A DNA stretch of 64,000 bases from JAENVT01 sp031373785. GTDB taxonomy: Bacteria; Actinomycetota; Acidimicrobiia; Acidimicrobiales; Ilumatobacteraceae. The notes beneath the pieces are model-generated. The model made no database searches. It worked only from the letters and a program-made list of their open reading frames with translations, and was not told the DNA's origin. Both the position numbers and the translations under genes were made by a program. Of the stretch, positions 62,801-64,000 are shown piece by piece (within the stretch, counting starts at the first letter, position 1; each line of letters opens with the position of its first letter). The stretch is from contig JANMNE010000183.1 in assembly GCA_031373785.1 (NCBI GenBank), forward strand, positions 25,129 through 89,128. The letters run 5' to 3'.

Positions 62801-63848
62801 CGCTCCGTCCGTCGCGGCGACGACCGCTTCGACCCGCGTGCACACCGTGGCCAGCAGCGTCGCGCTGACCGCATTCCCAGCGGGCTGCGGTGACTGCTTG
62901 CTGATCGAGTGGGACGGCGCCGCGGGGCATCACCGGATGCTGATCGACGGCGGCATGGCCAGTGCACTCGACGAAGGCATCGGACGGTACGCGGCTGCGT
63001 TGCCGGAAGCCCGGCTGGTGGTCGACGTCGCGGTCGTGACGCATATCGATCTCGACCACGTCGGTGGTGCCATCGCCGCCACCCGCGCCGGATTGGTGGA
63101 GGCCCCCGATGTGTGGTTCAACGGCCTCGACGAGATCCGCGCGCTGACCCGCGGGCCGCGCCAGGGCGACGAGTTCAGCAGCTTGATCCCCCCGGAGGTC
63201 CGCAACCGCCCGGTGAACGGGGCCGCGATCTGCATCGCCGATGGCGGAGCGTTACCGGTGTTCGATCTCGCCGACGGCGCTCGGTGCACGGTGCTCGGTC
63301 CGACGCCCGAGCGGCTCGACCGGCTCGACCGGGCGTGGGCAACCGCAAAGCGCGGCGCGGCCGACGATCCGCTCGCCGACCTGCTGCACCGACTCGGCGA
63401 CGACCTCGATCGAGGCGGGCCGAGGTCGTTCGGTGGCGATCACAGCGTGCCCAACGGGTCGAGCATCGCGCTGCTCTTCGAATACGGCGGAACGTCGTTG
63501 CTCCTGACCGGCGACGCGTATGCAGGCGATCTGCAGCAGTCGATCCGCCGCCTGCTCGACGAGCGCGAACAGAGCCGGCTCGAGGTCGACCTGTTCAAGG
63601 TGGCCCATCACGGCAGCATGAACAACGTGACATCGGAGCTGCTCGACCTGATCGACCCCGGCGTGATCCTGATCTGCACCGACGGCACTCGGTTCGGTCA
63701 TCCCGACGTCGAGACGATCGATCTCCTCCGGCAGCACTACCCGTCGACGCCCATCCAGTTCACCGACGACACCCCGATCGTGCGGGAGCGTGCTGCGCAC
63801 GCCGGGTCCGTGCCGCCATCGCAGGTTCCGGTCAGTTTCCGCTTCTAG
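59871..63848 (+). CDS. CHAT (caspase-like) protease fused to metallo-beta-lactamase-fold domain
   Basis: 1325 residues. The N-terminal 400 residues are alpha/beta and unassigned. A CHAT peptidase spans about 400-625: catalytic His in HQVVHIASHGVYHD (about 481) and Cys in DVVFLNCCSLGRVGLNRMA (about 521), then ALVTAAWPIDDNAARVFAETFYREL typical of the family. A helical, TPR-like region (about 660-985) follows. The C-terminal ComEC-like metallo-beta-lactamase fold (about 1000-1325) has VTHIDLDHVGG, LLLTGDAYAGD, VAHHGSMNN and TRFGHPD, giving a full metal site. Starts six bases after the peptidase stop. The stop codon and following bases form the left end of a MITE-like element, so the original C-terminus may have been longer. 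Predicted effector/regulator of a cell-suicide or defence system. Confidence 0.87.
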   Translation: MSITRPIAGDESLVDPTPAINADDGADDQPLVEISIIHASLASADYPLMIGGFADEQLGGQERFIDRQFAGMLTSWSEVDLFPTEVGTSRFIEPTPDAETEPPGCYVIGLGSVVDLQREQLTFSVRQALVDRCTRLYREHHAGSATTALIEVGVASSLMGVRSDRGLRVEDSIAGIVEGVLQANQALALYESSRAAAGNSVRVTALQFVERFAEQANLAAVALRSLSTAVHLPSSYDTLRSVTVSERPGGLPLGATLTDVAQGWRRFVITVADVAPSPPAGGGTHQSVPETEDRCVTFDIALLGREARADRVRHRLDKVMVDALVDRLATDTGDRRTAGTLYDQLIPHELRSDFQTTSAIQFVVDATTARYPWELLGAPRPSRNRSASGAFGGVIRQFTESENRRLSPERAHFGSALVIAAGKVPGEHELPSVYDECDLVSRLLGETNPGRVTLLDDRRSELDLVELQNELFGNHQVVHIASHGVYHDDQPADTGAILARGALLTTDTIRQLTSVPDVVFLNCCSLGRVGLNRMAAGLAREFMAIGVRALVTAAWPIDDNAARVFAETFYRELIAGRPLGDTVTRARNICAEVGGRETWAAYHCYGDPGFVLRGSRISLGEAVAEPVSESDLIARLDGLAVRVSDLGRPGRGGVVDRRDRLLATWNHLAAWIDGRPELAASAPIQRRLASTARDLGEFRIAAARFRQFVVGDRGGTSVVGPQTDSASVADVQQAANCLARAGQWAARQADLDGAADRKKMAVGELALAADLARAAAAVLPNRESLGILASTMKRWATVEPDRRDELLQEALDAYQHADAATIATRFGAENAVQLALILGGDYSSWASTYLAAADEARRAPPIESEPGPPLRVDQCRSQAGDFWSRSDAADRALTRLVAANDEPSREAATDEMIVVYERAFASRSTWSERQTVIGHLRDLSELIPDSDPRRPHLQRALGDLEQWEEANVEHSNTAATHAPSVAATTASTRVHTVASSVALTAFPAGCGDCLLIEWDGAAGHHRMLIDGGMASALDEGIGRYAAALPEARLVVDVAVVTHIDLDHVGGAIAATRAGLVEAPDVWFNGLDEIRALTRGPRQGDEFSSLIPPEVRNRPVNGAAICIADGGALPVFDLADGARCTVLGPTPERLDRLDRAWATAKRGAADDPLADLLHRLGDDLDRGGPRSFGGDHSVPNGSSIALLFEYGGTSLLLTGDAYAGDLQQSIRRLLDEREQSRLEVDLFKVAHHGSMNNVTSELLDLIDPGVILICTDGTRFGHPDVETIDLLRQHYPSTPIQFTDDTPIVRERAAHAGSVPPSQVPVSFRF

Positions 63849-64000
63849 CAAGGTGATGAAAAAGGAAAGTGCGTTCGAAACGGCCCTCGAATCGCCCGCC
63901 TCTTGATGCCAGCCGAGACGAGATCGTCGCTCAGAAGCGAACACAGAGGCCGGCCGATCTGGCAGCCGCGGAGCGGAGCGAGTTTTTCAGCAGCCTGCTA
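63846..64000. mobile_element. MITE-like element with terminal inverted repeats
   Basis: The left end TAGCAAGGTGATGAAAAAG (63846-63864) and the right end, read on the other strand TAGCAGGCTGCTGAAAAAC (64000-63982), match at 15 of 19 positions. CTAG at 63845-63848 and CTA at the window edge fit a CTAG-type target. The 117 bases between the ends encode no protein longer than about 20 residues. Right-end sequences of the form TTTTTCAGCAGCCTGCTA occur at ends of IS elements. It is either a short non-autonomous element or one end of a larger IS crossing the edge. Confidence 0.6.

Noticed and set aside
60135..63059. Long minus-strand frames opposite the CHAT-MBL gene
   Set aside because: CHAT and MBL motifs are clear on the plus strand; the opposite frames are shadows caused by high GC third positions.

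Overview
The window is high-GC DNA with many GTG starts, tightly overlapping ATGA/GTGA/TGATG gene junctions, a Tad (Flp) pilus locus, an LPXTG-type surface protein and BTAD, Rrf2 and ArsR regulators. This points to a chromosome of an actinobacterium. The gene mix (a vWA domain fused to TadB, giant secreted repeat proteins, DUF1326/DUF2182) suggests Acidimicrobiia or a relative, but that placement is inference only. No tRNA, rRNA or CRISPR array was seen.

Layout. 1-3509 (minus): the N-terminal 1168 residues of a giant secreted Ig-like repeat protein that runs off the left edge. 3785-13051: a large BTAD/AAA/TPR regulator, small secreted proteins, a DUF1326-DUF2182 membrane pair, an orphan AzlD and a membrane protein with a possible effector-like C-terminus. 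13052-14771: a regulatory region with a 28-bp perfect palindrome, then a histidine kinase-response regulator pair. 14817-23804: a complete Tad pilus locus with prepilin peptidase, two duplicated Flp pilins flanking an ICMT-like methyltransferase, TadE- and TadG-like proteins, CpaB, CpaE, CpaF, a vWA-TadB fusion and TadC. 23896-25069: decayed peroxiredoxin and subtilase genes. 25134-32810 (minus): a 2558-residue LPXTG surface protein. 33023-46000: housekeeping and accessory genes, including a broken diguanylate cyclase, a peroxiredoxin with in-frame UGA at its catalytic Cys position (probable selenoprotein), a GH3 glucosidase, an MmpL-PAP2 pair, a SulP-ArsR operon and DUF1810. 46045-48309: an orphan molybdenum hydroxylase large subunit.

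48523-55811 looks like one co-oriented unit. An Rrf2 regulator, RIC (Fe-S repair) and a truncated haemoglobin, which together suggest a nitric-oxide response, precede a membrane redox complex: b-type cytochrome, Mo-bisPGD catalytic subunit, four-cluster ferredoxin, Rieske protein and small membrane protein. A TehA/SLAC1-type anion channel ends the unit. A nitrate (or similar oxyanion) reductase is the best inference.

55885-63848 is the strongest candidate for an undescribed system. It holds a membrane TIR protein, a SLOG-like sensor, and an operon of patatin phospholipase, M15-like peptidase with peptidoglycan-binding domain, and a 1325-residue CHAT protease-metallo-beta-lactamase fusion. These are hallmark domains of bacterial immunity and programmed-death systems. 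The CHAT-MBL stop codon lies inside the terminal inverted repeat of a MITE-like element that reaches the window edge.
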